This document shows positions 49,429 through 61,828 of a stretch of DNA of 64,000 nucleotides, one piece after another; within the stretch, counting starts at the first letter, position 1, and every line of letters starts with the position of its first letter. This DNA is from Tyto alba. Lineage: Eukaryota; Chordata; Aves; Strigiformes; Tytonidae. The stretch is taken from contig NW_024881272.1 in the NCBI RefSeq assembly GCF_018691265.1, positions 25,843,323 through 25,907,322 of the forward strand. Reading direction: 5' to 3'. The position numbers and the translations under genes are program-made. The notes under the pieces are model-generated. The model did no database searches, was not told the DNA's origin, and saw only the letters and a list, made by a program, of their open reading frames with translations.

Positions 49429-52400
49429 CTGCAAAGAGAACAAGGATTGAAAAGTAGCTCCTTGAAGTACACAGGAATATCCTATAAACTGCTCTTCCAG
49501 TTTTACTGCACTATGTTTTACTGCTTAGTAATTAAATAAAGCATCCTCTAGTATGTAGTTTGCCGTCTGCATTGTCGCAAGCTGTCACTAACAGTTTAGG
49601 AGAAAAAGCACACAAACATTTCTGGATTAAGTTACATGAAATCTGAAAAAAGCAATCCCTATTTCTGGCCACAACGAATAGCCCGTTCTACAACCACTAA
49701 CTGCATGCAGATGCAGTCACCCTCCACAAAAGCAAGCTCTGAATGACTGTTGCTATACCAACAGCACAGATGATATAAAGGGAAAAGTGTCTATTCATTT
49801 CCTGATGCAAAGCATTGCCCTTTCAGTAGCTGAAGAGAACAGCAAGACCCAGAAACCATTCATTTGACCAGTATTCTCTTAAAAAAAAAAAAAAAAAAGA
49901 AGAAAAAAAAAAAAAAAGCACAAAGCAAAACATACACACTCAACACCTACTTCATTTTCCTTCAGCACCCTAATTCTGCCCTTAAATTTTCTCACAATCT
50001 CTGAGGCACTTGGTATAATACTTTGGTACTCAATTATAATTCATACTCCTGTTTAAATCCCAGTTTCTGTTCTTTAAATACTACTCTTTCCTTTTAGTTT
50101 GTGGGGGGTTTTTTTTATTGTTGTTGGGTTCCCCCCCCTCCCCAATTACCTTATTTTTAAAAGACAAAAAAGCCCATAATTCTCAAGATCTTAAAGCTGA
50201 CCTCACTTCTCCCAGAATGCCCAGCCACTCCACTATAATTCCATTTATACTTACTGTCTCCTAAACATGTACATGAAATATTCAGAAAAAGGTCAGCCTA
50301 CAAAGGACATACCTTCAATGCTGGAAACTCCTGGTACAGACAGATGTCTCAGCTGTTCGTTACTCTCTGTGTTGTCATCAGCCGACCTTGAAGCCAGCCT
50401 GGAAAGGTCTGTGGGCTTTGCTGTAGTACTCTGACTACTTTCAGCTGTTACAAAACAATTTCTATTAATCTCACTGATTCCACAAAATTACAGTTAGCAG
50501 AAACAAAAAACCCAATCCAATAATTTTTTTTTCCCATCACAGATGCTATATGGGATAAAGATGCTGCAAAATCATTTCAGAATACATCAGTGTTGACCCT
50601 TTTAACCAGTAACTGGAAGAATAGAGGAAGAAAACTTTTTACTGGACAGCTATACAGCTTTAATCTTTCTTGCTGTACTAGGAGATGTGTATTTGTAAAC
50701 CCCATACAAAGAATGACTTGGAAGTGCCTTCTGCTTCCCAGTCTAGAAGTGCTGAACAAGCTTTATTAAGCTCATTACATCTGCCCACCCGTGTTGTTTC
50801 CACCTTGTCAATTCAGGTATCTATCTTCCCCAACAGTAACGTCTAAACTTCTAAGTTGCTGCTTAGCATATTAACAAGCACAGTTCTATTGTAATGAAGT
50901 ACCTGAAATCTTATCTTCAGCACTACCTGCATCTATACAGCAGAAGTGCAGAACTGAGACAAGTCAACAGAGATGCAGACCTTTCCTTTATGTTACACTT
51001 AGATTTTTGAAAAAGCAAAACCAGATATTACTGGGTATAAATTTCCACAGGTTAATCATGGTATGCCTTCATATACAAGCTACTGATGCACGTGAATCAT
51101 GCTATACACATGGAAAAACACCTTCAAACTATTATATTCATGTATTGTTTTCTGTTTTAGAGCCACTGGTTTCCTACCACTTCAGTTAAAATAATCTTCA
51201 CCAAAATCTTAAGGAACAGTACATTATCCCCCTTCATTAGTTATTCTTTGAATTACACAGGGAACCTTCAGGTTTATGGATTGCTATTATAAGACATTCT
51301 TACCATTCTTTGATGTCGCAATGGGTCTGTCATTTTCTGGCTTGCCTGTGAGAGCACTGATCAGCTGAAGCTTCTCTCTTAGTTTTGATACCTGAGAATC
51401 TCTAGTTGCTGTTTCCTGCATATGTAGAAAAAAAATTTCTTAAACAGCACCTCTTCAGTAGATGGAGATGATCAGGAAAAGAAGTAATTTAAAACATGTA
51501 AGTACATTTGAGTGACTTGGAGGTCTCCAGGCCGATCAAGTTTAAAATTGTAAACAATATTCTTAAATAAAAATTCTATTGAAAGATGTAAGGAATAAAT
51601 TCACATGGTCTGCAGGAAAATAACAGAATCAGTACCTCAACCTGAAAAGTAGGCAACTATTTTGCAGACACTGATTTCAAAAGGATCTGACATTTAATTT
51701 CCATATTTCTTATATGAACAAGCAAGACTGAAAAATCGTAATATAAAACAGTCAAGCATACTTGGAGTGATTTATACATGAATTGAATTGCATAATTGTT
51801 TCGAATGTTTGTCTGCAGTACTGACCACCTTAGTGCAGAAGTCATTATATCTCTGTCAAAGTAAAACCACCACATTTTTTAATCTGGGGCTCCTTCGCTC
51901 TTTTTAGGAGTAGGTTCCAGATGACAGGTTGGGTTCACATCAATCCAGTCTAAGCCTAGAGCTGACAGCCCAGCCAGTTCGTTCACCTGCCTTCCTTCCA
52001 CGAGATGGAAACTAACTTCAGCGGTGCTGCCTCTCATCCCCAGCCCACAATTTGGCCATTCAGTTAGTCTGTTAAACTTGCTCAGTCATCAGATCATTAC
52101 TGAGAGGCAGCTTTCAACAATTCCACTCCAAGTCAACCCAGGAATGTTTTTAAACCTGGACCCATGCCGTAACCCCATCTGCGGTGCGAACCCACAACAG
52201 TTGGGCTAGCTTTGCTGAGAGCACCGCAATGGGTACTCAGATGATCTGGCTGCCAGTCCCCTGTTCCACTGGACCAGGGTCTGAACCTCCCAACATTCTT
52301 TCAGCTGCAGGGAAGGCTATTACAGCAGCTCTGCTATGTTATCCCATGTGTAGTCAGAAAGGCAAGACTTCAAACTATTACAACTTTTCTTCCATCCTCA

Positions 52401-55400
52401 TTGACTTCCTGTCCCTAAAATGCGGTAAATAAGCTTGTCCTTCTACTCTGGATTTTTAGAAGAACCTTGATCTGACTAGCCTGCTTGCAGGTCTTTCCTC
52501 AAATTACATTTAAAACATGATTACAAAGACAATGACATGCTCTACTAATCCAGTGTAATTTGTGTTACCTTACTTTACCTTCAGTTCTTTATTTGAATGA
52601 GTTTCATTATCTATTTGATCTTCATTTTCCACTTTTAGAGAGGTAGTTGCATCCTACAGGAAAAAAAGAACAACAGCAGAGTTTATTCATGTGCTTATTG
52701 TTTTCTACAACAGAGCTTCAAATTTGGCAATCATGAAGCAGGAAAAAGACAGGACAAATGCAGGCTAGAATAAATACGAAGACAGTGGGTCTGAACTGCA
52801 TTGCTAAACATACAGAACACCTTCTCAGCTACTGGCCCCAATCTGGCATACAGAAAGCAATTTTTTTTTTTTCATTAGCATTTAAGCACTGATGAACAAT
52901 CCAGAGGCCCACCTAGCTCCTCAGTGGTCTTAACGGACCCATGTTAGAGTGCCTTCCTAAAACATAAAGAGGTTTGTGAATCCTGTCCCATTAAGCAGTC
53001 TCAAAAGTCTTAAATGTCACGGTGTTTTGAACATTTTTCTGTAGATTCTGCAGGATAGAAATGATCACTTCAGAGATACTCTTAATGTTGGTTATCTGTT
53101 CAGAAATATGGAACAAATTCCAGCCTTTTAAAATGAAATCTTAAGTGTCTCAAGTTTAATTCTGACATTTTCTTTAAGTTAGGTCTGAAAAATTGTATCT
53201 GTAGTATATAGAAAGTATTGAAACTACTACTCTGAGTAGACACCCTTAGTTATCACTTACCACATTGGTAGACAAGTTCTCTCTTTTGTCCAGATTATTC
53301 AAAGCAAGGGGAGAGTTTTCTAACAGCATAACCCTCCGGCTAAGGTTACCAATGGCTGAATCCACATTTAGAAGCTTTATGTCATTCAACTTTCGGTATG
53401 CCACTACAGTAGTATTTAGCTCTTCCAAAGCTACATGCAGTGACTGGCTTTCCTGAAATATAAAACCAGCACATCAGTTTACTCAACTTCTGCAGTGCTC
53501 TTGCTATCAGCAACATGGTGACTGACCCAGTTTAACTGGGCAGACTTCAGACTGGCTCTCTACTGACACTGCTGAAAACATTTAACTGAAAGCTTCCGGA
53601 AAGTTATTCCAGCTTTCGAAGTTTGAAACTGAGATTCTTCCTCAGGGCTAACCTCTCTTGCTAATGTAATCCCTTCAGCTGTGCCAGCAAACACAGAAAG
53701 CCTATTCATCTAATTTTCCAGGGCAAGCTTAGTAACCGCAACAACTATTTTTCCCAAGAAAGCATGTACTAGGCATATTTATACACAAGATTCATTTTTG
53801 AGGAAGATATCAATTGTATTAAATGTAAATAAAAGCAGTCATTCCATTCCAACCCATTCAGCTAAACACCCACACATTTTTTTTTTGTTGTTGCTGAAAT
53901 CTTGCTTTCCACACCTCATTACATTAAGGGTGACTCACTACATGCCACTCCCAATTTGCTCAGATTGGCAAATACCTGCTATAAAAGCCATTCCATAAAA
54001 AGCCTTTAACTCATTTCCATTTACATGGGCAAAGTTCACCTATAATTTGTCGAATATTTGTTTCAGTCTTTTTACTCCTCACCCAGTTAGAACACAAAAA
54101 AAGTACTGACTAGGGTACTTTCCCATTTGCACAAACACAGGAACAAACTGTAGCAAAATTATCTATTTTGATTTGATGTATGACATCTGTACTGTTCTGA
54201 TAAAAAACATACTTTTTTGTACACTACAGTACTGCAAAACACACAAAGTTATGTATCAGTGATACTTGTACCAGTGCTACTTATGCAAGGGAGAAAAATA
54301 CCTTTTTGCAATTTTCTGTCTGATTTCTCTCAGTCCTTGGCACAACAGTGGAGGGAAGTGAAGGTATCTGTTTTAATTCCTTCTAAGGAAAGAAGTAGAA
54401 AATTATGTTACCAAATGCCTGTAAAAAAATACTAAGCTTTTAATAACTGGCAGGCTGTAGTTAAGGATCTTTTGCTACAATTATAGCTACTCATGTCTGT
54501 TGTGAATGAAGTATTTTAACTAAGCTAATACAGTTTTCCTTTTCAAACAAAAGTCCAAATTTATTTTAATTATACCCTCCTAATTATCTCTTATCCCTTT
54601 AATGAAGTATTATGATTCACATTTTACTGCTATCATACACACTGCCGTATCTGCAATGTTTTCGTAGCATCCACTGACTGAATCAAGTTTTATAAATGTA
54701 TCTAATTTAGATTTTATCTGCAAGTACTCCTATTAAAGTAATGCTGTATTGCACTTTAGCTGAAAAGCCTTAATTATTGGCTCTATTAGCCCCACGTGAG
54801 ATGTCAGTATAAATACAGTGGGTAGTTTCTGGTAAAGATGGTCAGTAATTTCATCCCTATATGCGTCCTTAATTCAACCAACAAACTCTGTATCTCAACG
54901 CTTCTCCCACCCCAACCCTAAAACAGTGCAGACAGTTACCATAAATAGTACCCTGCACCACACAGAAGCAGAGATTCCCAAAGCTCCACATCTGTGTAGT
55001 AGGAAGCAAAAATCTGCAGGACAATAAGTGTAGTAGGGATCAACTATTCTGGCTCCAGAGAAATACCTGTTTGGTACCATATAGGAGATGCCATACAGGG
55101 ATCATAAAATTAACTTATTAATATACCAACCAGCACCTACTGAAACTTCAAAAGTATTTCAAAGGCATAAGGCAGAAGTCCACACAGTTCTTAAACTTGC
55201 TCCATAAAGGTAACTGTTCAAATGCAATGTTAAATCAGTACATTTTCTTACCACATCATTCTGGAGTTTTTCTATGGATTTCTTGTATTCTTCAATAGCT
55301 GTCTGTAGATTTTCAACATCATGAGAAACACTTGTAAGCATGCTACCTATGTTCGCTACAGTCTGGAATAAAGAAGATGAGAAAAACCTCAGCCTTCCTC

Positions 55401-58400
55401 AAACCACACTGTCCCGAAGTTTCAATGTGCTAAACACAATGTTTTGTTAGTGAAACTGCAGGCAGACTGCCACAAAAACATGCGCATGAATTTGAAGTAT
55501 TCAGAACTTTCTTTGCAGGCAAAACTGCAAATTATACCCATCGCATCTCCAGTTCAGTAAACAAACACACTCTACAACCATAAGAGCTTAAGCTAAATAA
55601 CCAAAGTTACAGGTTTACTATTCCCAAAAACAACAGAAATGTTCTGGCATCAATTAAAACAAATAAAATCCTGATATGAAGATATCTTACCTCCTCTCTA
55701 CATGGAGTGTATGTATTGAATACAAGGATGTCGACATCACCAATTTATCCTGCCGTAATTGTCTTTCAGGACTACCCATCAGACACATCATACACTGCAA
55801 AACTAGCCTGCCAAAGGTTGCAGATAAGATTTTTCAAGGACATATTGCCTTTTTTAAAATTAAGTAATAGCTCTGAAGCATCAGGAAAGCCCCCGTGAAT
55901 TCTGCCTGTACAGTCGGTGTGCTCTGACAGCTGCCTTTGTTTCTGACTACTCCTGTCTCATTCTTCCTTTGCCTTCACCTAGCCCCAGCTCTAAGGTTAG
56001 AAAGTAACAATTCTGTAAAGCTGCACTGGTGCTTCAGCAGCTGACCGCATAGCACCTATCAGTGTCAGATGGTCAGCTAGGACATCTACAAACTAGTGAA
56101 AGTTACAGTAGTGGGACAGAACATGCCCCTATGCTTCTTATTCCATATTTAATACTTTCTTCAATCATTAAAACAAACAGAACCCACCTAAAAATCCCCT
56201 TTTCCTATGACCCTATTATAGTCATAAACTCTTACGGCACTAAAGTGACCCTCTAGCTACCCAGACTATATTCAAATTATATCCACACAAATCTTCCTCC
56301 AGCTCTTTATTCCACAAGTCTGAACACAAGTTCAGTAATTTATCTGTCCTGGAGAGCCTAAGGAGACCTTTAGCACCTTTCGCAAAAGCTGCTGTACAAG
56401 AGGAGTTCCCTCAGTAACCCTTCAGGACTAACACCAGCAGGCAGCTCCCCATTTTCAGGAACAGTACCTACAGGGAAAAAGGCTTAAGAAAACTAAAATC
56501 CTATTCTAAGAATAGCAGCCTTTGCATAGAATCACTTAGGTTGGAAAGTACCTTTAAGATCATCAAGCCCAACCGTTAACCTAACACTGTCAAGTTCACC
56601 ACTAAACCACATCCCTAAGCACCACCTCTACACATCGTTTAAATACCTCCAGGGATGGTGACTCCACCACTTCCCTGGGCAGCCTGTTCCAATGATTGAC
56701 AACACTTTCAGTGAAGGAATTTTTCCTAATACCCAATCTAAACCTCCTCTGGCGCAACTTGAGGCCATTTCCCCTTGTCCTATCACTTGTTACCTGGGAA
56801 AAGAGACTAACACCCACCTCGCTACAACCTCCTTTAAGGTAGTTGTAGAGCAATAAGGTCTCCCCTCAGACATCTTTTCTCCAGATTAAACAACCCCAGC
56901 TCCATCAGCCACTCCTTGTAAGACTTGTTCTCTAGACCCTTCACCAGCTTTGTAACCCTTCTCTGGACACACTCCAGCACCTCAATGTCTTTCTTGTAGT
57001 GAGAGGCCCAAAACTGAACACAGTATTCAAGGTGCAGACTCACCACTGCCAAGTACAGGGGGACAGTCACTTCCCTAGTCCTGCTGGCCACACTGTTTCT
57101 GATACAAGCCAGGATACTACTGGCCTTCTTGGCCACCTGGACACACTGTCAGTTCATATTCAGCCAGCTGCCAACCAACACCCCCAGGTCTTTTTCCAGC
57201 GGGCAGCTTTCCAGCCACTCTTGCCCAAGCCTGTAGCATTGCAGGGGGTTGCTGTGACCCAAGCGCAGGATCCGGCACTGAGCCTTGCTAAACCTCATAC
57301 AATTGGCCTTGACTCAATCCAGCCTGTCCAGATCCCTCTGTAGGGCCTTCCTACCCTCCAGCAGAACAACACCCCTGCCCAACTTGGTGTCATCTTCAAA
57401 CTTACTGAGTGTGCACTCAATCCCCTTGTCCAGATCATTGATAAAGATATTAAAACACAACTGGCCCCAATACTGAGCTCTGGAGAACACCACTTGCGAC
57501 CAGCTGCCAACTGGACTTAGCTTCATTCACCACCACTCTTTGGGACTAGCCACCCAGCCAGTTTTTCACTCAGAGAACAGTATATCCATCTAAGCCATGA
57601 GCAGTCAGTTTGTCCAGGAGAATGCTGTGGGAACCTGTGTCAAAGGCCTTACTAAAGTCTAGGTAGAGAACATCCACAGCCTTCCCCTCATCCACTAAGC
57701 AGGTCACCTTGTCAGAGGAGATCAGGTTAGTCAATCAAGACCTGCCTTTCATAAGCCCATGCTGACTGGTCTGACCACCTGGTTGCCCTGTACGTGCCAT
57801 GCGATGTCACTCAAGATGATCTGCTCCAGAACCTTCCCTGGCACCAAGGTCAGACAGACAGGCCTGGAAGAGGTACAGGCCTTCTTGATGGATGTCACAT
57901 TTGCTAACCTTCAGTCAGCTGGGACCTCCCCAGTTAGCCAGGACTGCTGTAGATGATTTCTCCCAAGAAAGGCAGGTATTTCCAAAGACAGCTGGATGCA
58001 ATGGACAGTTGAGGAGGAGATTTTTCACCAGAGCTATTAAAAAGCCAGGCTACCCACACCCACTGAAGTTCTCCTGTGTGACAGGAGGTAGTGCAGCATG
58101 CACACTGAGGTCAAAAAGAAGTCAGTCTTGAAACCTATCACTTTTTATTAGCATGATACTTAAAAATCATTAAAACTATTGTATTTAAAACCTCCAAATA
58201 GTTTTTCCACACTCAACACCTTGAAATATACCTCCTGGAAGGATTCCAGCTCTGGTTTTATTATATCAACCTTCCAAAACATAAATGCAAGCAAGACAGT
58301 AGTGGATACAGATGCCACATCTAACACCTTATTTAGACTCAACAGAAGAGACTGGAAAGAACTCAAAAGTTCACAAGATCTTTGATTTTCACAAAGTAAG

Positions 58401-61400
58401 ACCAAGGTTAGACTTATTTCAACATGAAAAAACCTTGCTGTTCAGATCGTTGCAAGTTGAAACCTGTTGGCCCTAACACTTTGTCCTGACAGTAATGAAG
58501 GCAGCAAGATGACAAGGTTTTTCTATATATAAAGTAGGTGCAGGTTCCAGACTAGGTACTACCCTAAGACTTACTTCTGATATGACACAGCGAAAATCCA
58601 GCATGCTCCTAACAGCAAATTAGAAGCTTAGGAAGTAGCTTTGTACTCCTGCCTGAAAAAGAAATCCTAGCAGCCTGACCAGCCAAACCACACTAATTGC
58701 TTTGCATGCAACTAGCCTGTTGATTACACATTAATTTTGTAGGTATAGGAAATGAGAAGTGGAAATCTATAAAAGCCAAAAAGACTGGACTGACATTAGG
58801 TGTTAGCCCAACATAAATGTTTATTGCTAAATAAACAGAACTGTCATGGAAGAGCTGGCAAAGTTTCAGGAAGCCATTCTTTTTATCAAAAATAAATAGA
58901 ACAGTTCTGTGATAAAGAATGCTCAGCTAAGGCATGTGGTAAGACACTGTATTAACAGAATTCAATTTAACAAGTCAGCTTGTGTCACACAGTAGGGCCC
59001 ATCTTTCAAGGGACTGTCAGAAAACCATCCCAGTGCAATTCATCTTTTGCTGAGCATGTACTGAACACCAAGAAAGCTCCCACGCTAATGTTCCAGGCCC
59101 ACCACTCCCAAGATAGACCCCTACCCACCTCAAGACTGTAAACAAAGCACCTATTTGCAAGCAGAGTTGTAAAACTGCAGACAGACTTTTTGCAAGTGCC
59201 TTAATTTTAAGATTAGAAGCCTGAAGGAAAGCAACCAGCAAGATCAGTTCCAAGATAAAGAAGTGACAACATAATACAAACAAATGCATCTCCAGAAAGG
59301 GAGAAACAAGGCCTTCTTATTTTTTACCTGCCATACATTACTGTAGGACCATACAATATCAAGAATATGAAGTCCAATTTTAAAACAAGAGAAGCAAATA
59401 TTCTTCACATGCAATTCAGACAACTTCTGTTGCCACTGCTGTCCCAAAGAGCTCAGCTGCACCTTAGCACCACAGAACATGTTTAGCAATAGCAGTACTT
59501 GCCTTCTGAAGTTTCTCTACTGTGAGAGGAAGATAAATCAGATCAGAAGCAGACTTTATGTTGTTTTTGAGATGATTTACTGTTGAGGTCAATAGTGATA
59601 TCTAAAACCAAAGAGGAATATTTAGAATTAGACGACATAATATTGATTCTGACCTTCCCCAATACCAATGACTTAATTTGTACCTCATTTATAACACAAA
59701 GGCAAGACAAAATTATATGTACAAACACACAAAACACCCCTGGTTTCTAGGTCAGAAGTCCTGCCTAGGTTACATTAAAAAAAATTCTGCCTCTTATAAC
59801 AAAGCGAGATTTTTTGATTTTTTTTTTTTAACTGAATGAAAGCCATAGAAGCCTGTTCGTTTCAGCAAGGCACCCTCTGCCCATTTTACATTCATTCCCT
59901 TAGAGAGACACTGTGGCCCAAGAAAGATTTAAAAAATTGTGCAACAAGCCTTTACATGGAGGAAACAGTCATCCACTTCTGCATTTAGCAATCAAACCTG
60001 CCTGGCAAAACCCAGAGAAGCCATGGAACTCCTCTAGCTGAGTAACAAGCAAAGAAATTGCACATATCACCCAAACCTTCTGCTACAGAAGTGGACCAGT
60101 GACAATCTAGGTACAGCAGGTTAACTCAATTTGTCAACTGTTTAACCCACACAGCAAATTATTCAATGGGTCTTCAAGATTACTTATTCATTCCAACTGA
60201 GAAGTTGATCAAATACACTAGAAATAACTACATGCTAGTTGTTAATTGCTAACACTATCACTTTAAGATCAATTTGTAGCCATTAGTAGTGAAAAAGGAG
60301 AAAAATAATTTCTTCTCACATTTGACAACACAAAAATAGAGCAGATAAAGCTACTTTCTTCTGGTTAAAAAAAAAAAGTTGTTATGCAAGCCGAAGAAAT
60401 GGTCAAGATCCTAATTTTACATTAGGCCAATGTTGATCAGCTGGCATGCAGTCTCTGATTCCACAGCTGTGGATATTGGCTGAAATAATTCCCACCAGCA
60501 CATCCTAACAATTCATGGAAAAAAAACAATAACTAAATTGAAGAGCTGGCTCAGATCCTGAAGTAACCTGTGGGCCTGCAAAAAACATATGCAAGTATCT
60601 TTAACATCCAGGTGCAGATGACAGCATTTTCCCAGTCCGGTGAGGCACCTAAGTATCTGTGAATAATGCATACTGACAGATGCCAAAGAAAGCAAGTAAA
60701 ATTTTCAAATATATTTATGTGCCCCATTAAGCACTTTACCACTGCATGGGACTGAAGAAAAAACAATCTGAGCAAGCACCTCAGTACTCTTAAAAATTAA
60801 ACCCAAAACTCCAGTGTCAGGGAGGGTTCCTCACACACAGCTCGACACTACCAACTGTGAGCAGCTCTGAACTTTTACCCTCCGAGGCAAGAATTTCAGT
60901 AAAAGCCTTGGTGGATGCTTTGTTTGAAGCATGAGTTAATACAGCAGCTGAGGAAACAGCTTTCTGAAAAGTGGCTTAGTTCTAGCCACATAAACAGAGC
61001 TAAGACTCACGCTGGCTGAGATTCCAAGTGTGTATTAGTAGATTTTATATTCACAAGACACCAGGACTTCATTTGTAGCACTGGTTCGGGTAACTCCTTT
61101 CCACACTTCCAAAACGTTTGCAGACACCCTCGGAAACTTGAAATATCAAATCTCTTGTCATAAACATCACAACTGTTTGGCAGGAAAATTAAGAACTCCA
61201 CAGTTCTCAGGTTCTTTTAAGTTCTGCCTGAAGTCTTTCCACTAGATGTGTGATTTCTCCTCTTTCTGATCAGGTTCCTGTCCAACTGGATGCTCAAACT
61301 TTTTTTTCTTGTTTAATAAATGAGGCTTATACTCCATTTTTACTTTAAAAACAGAAGTTTAGCATATGGTCAAAGAAGTCCTTAGATAAAAGCTCAGCAT

Positions 61401-61629
61401 TGCATTTGAAATTAATTTCTGTAAAAACAAACTTGAATGGAATATTTTATTAATTTTCAAAACCAAGCACTGATCTCTCTCACCTGTTTATTGATCTCTG
61501 TGATATTTATCCAAATTTTATTTAGCCCCAGTTCTCCAGTCTCAATTTGTTCTAGTTGCTTTTGCTTCTGCACCAAATCTTCATTCAGTTTAGGAATTTC
61601 TTGTAATGATGTCTTTTGATTAGATTCCA
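49253..61629 (-). CDS. EFCAB14: EFCAB14, EF-hand and coiled-coil membrane protein (3' part, 9 exons)
   Basis: The minus-strand segments are 61629-61484, 59601-59503, 55362-55252, 54382-54302, 53452-53261, 52653-52579, 51415-51304, 50444-50313 and 49428-49253. They total 1124 nt and give the C-terminal 373 residues in one open frame with matching phases. The match is to the human EFCAB14 (KIAA0494) protein of about 495 residues. The cytoplasmic N-terminus and single membrane helix lie beyond 64000. What remains is a long coiled-coil region (for example [19 protein letters not shown]), a Thr/Ser-rich linker and two EF-hands at the end. A conserved N-glycosylation-type NIT motif is present. The function is poorly known; calcium binding is inferred from the EF-hands only. 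The intron after 59503 uses a GC donor. Confidence 0.95.
49878..49918. repeat. A-rich tract
   Basis: Two long A runs separated by GAAG in an EFCAB14 intron. Confidence 0.85.
50313..50444 (-). CDS. EFCAB14: EFCAB14 coding exon, linker before the EF-hands
   Basis: 132 nt encoding a Ser/Thr/Asp-rich linker ([19 protein letters not shown]) and ending [11 protein letters not shown], which matches the conserved LPGVSSTED of the family. Donor GTATGT, acceptor TAACAG. Confidence 0.93.
51304..51415 (-). CDS. EFCAB14: EFCAB14 coding exon with [14 protein letters not shown]
   Basis: 112 nt, starting in phase 0 and ending in phase 1. It contains the conserved [17 protein letters not shown] helix followed by a variable Pro/Asn-rich part. 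Donor GTAAGA, acceptor TATGCAG. Confidence 0.95.
52230..52280 (-). mobile_element. Possible MIR-like (CORE-SINE) fossil
   Basis: On the minus strand CTGGTCCAGTGGAACAGG resembles a tRNA-type box A. It is followed by GGGACTGGCAGCCAGATCAT and CTGAGTAC, the order seen at the head of amniote MIR SINEs. The remainder is too diverged to follow. It lies in an EFCAB14 intron and was identified by eye only. Confidence 0.35.
52579..52653 (-). CDS. EFCAB14: EFCAB14 short coding exon
   Basis: 75 nt, phase 0 at both ends, encoding an acidic, poorly conserved segment that begins [16 protein letters not shown]. Placement rests on phase, splice sites (acceptor TGTAG, donor GTAAAG) and position between well-conserved exons. 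Confidence 0.85.
53261..53452 (-). CDS. EFCAB14: EFCAB14 coding exon, coiled-coil part
   Basis: 192 nt, phase 0, encoding 64 residues with heptad-like spacing ([20 protein letters not shown]) and [16 protein letters not shown], related to the human NDLKLEGMNETVSNLTQRVN region. Donor GTAAGT, acceptor TTTCAG. Confidence 0.95.
54302..54382 (-). CDS. EFCAB14: EFCAB14 coding exon, Pro/Ser/Thr-rich linker
   Basis: 81 nt, phase 0, encoding [20 protein letters not shown] and QTENCKK. It is weakly conserved. Acceptor CCTTAG; donor GTATTT is poor, but phase and neighbours agree. Confidence 0.85.
55252..55362 (-). CDS. EFCAB14: EFCAB14 coding exon, coiled coil
   Basis: 111 nt, phase 0, encoding [20 protein letters not shown] and [17 protein letters not shown], clearly related to the human SVASIGNTLNSVHLAVEALQ segment. 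Donor GTAAGA, acceptor ATTCCAG. Confidence 0.96.
56525..57960 (-). mobile_element. CR1-type LINE, 5'-truncated and inactive
   Basis: The element is sense on the minus strand. It ends at 56525-56532 with a single ATTCTATG unit, the CR1 3'-end hallmark, and is truncated near 57960. The minus strand encodes parts of the CR1 reverse transcriptase and C-terminal domain: KAFDT, then [40 protein letters not shown] and [19 protein letters not shown]. It is broken by in-frame stops at 57570-57572 and 57547-57549, by frame changes including one near 56840, and by a change at the catalytic motif (FEDD at 57386-57400, where FADD is usual). It is about 1.44 kb of a 4-5 kb parent. Confidence 0.95.
56602..57690 (-). 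pseudogene. Remnant of the CR1 ORF2 (reverse transcriptase C-terminal half)
   Basis: Minus-strand fragments in different frames cover the palm motif around 57393, the [16 protein letters not shown] and [17 protein letters not shown] segments (56834-57136) and the terminal [16 protein letters not shown] to LRDVV part (56602-56853). No continuous frame survives. The endonuclease and N-terminal half are absent. Confidence 0.88.
59503..59601 (-). CDS. EFCAB14: EFCAB14 coding exon, coiled coil (followed by a GC donor)
   Basis: 99 nt, phase 0, encoding [20 protein letters not shown] and [13 protein letters not shown]. The family protein continues directly into the next exon after LQK, so the junction is CAGAAG followed by GCAAGT, a textbook GC-type donor. 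Acceptor TTTTAG. Confidence 0.95.
59602..61483 (-). other. EFCAB14 intron
   Basis: A 1.9-kb AT-rich GT-AG intron with short homopolymer runs near 59820 and 60370. I see no embedded element. Confidence 0.85.
61484..61629 (-). CDS. EFCAB14: EFCAB14 most upstream exon in the window
   Basis: 146 nt encoding (M)[19 protein letters not shown] and then [20 protein letters not shown] and INITEINKQ. It starts with TG, completing a codon whose first base comes from the previous exon; Met is expected from the human protein. The acceptor follows a very A-rich + strand tract (T-rich in the sense direction). Donor GTGAGA. Confidence 0.96.
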
Positions 61630-61809
61630 CTAAAAAAAAAAAAAAGAAAAAAAAATTAAATTATTTTTTAAAAGTCCAGGAAAACAACACTGCAAGGCAG
61701 AAAACAAATTACAAGCAGCAGTATCTACAGCAGTGAAAGAAGGCAACAACAGTTTCTAGATATGGGTTTACTGCCAATTCAGAATTAAGTGTTTGTTCAG
61801 AATCACAGC

Positions 61810-61828
61810 TTTTTTTTTTTTTTTTTTA
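61810..61828. repeat. T19 tract
   Basis: A homopolymer T run on the + strand, within an EFCAB14 intron. Confidence 0.8.

Larger units (their letters stand above)
55363..59502 (-). other. EFCAB14 intron carrying a CR1 insertion
   Basis: A 4.1-kb intron, AT-rich apart from the CR1 element at 56525-57960. Its donor, at the 59502 side, is GC rather than GT. No other gene is recognised. Confidence 0.9.

Noticed and set aside
52160..52270. tRNA gene suggested by a box B-like GGGTTCGCACC on the minus strand
   Set aside because: The T-arm and acceptor stem do not pair, and the distance from the box A-like sequence is too long. A diverged SINE is more plausible.
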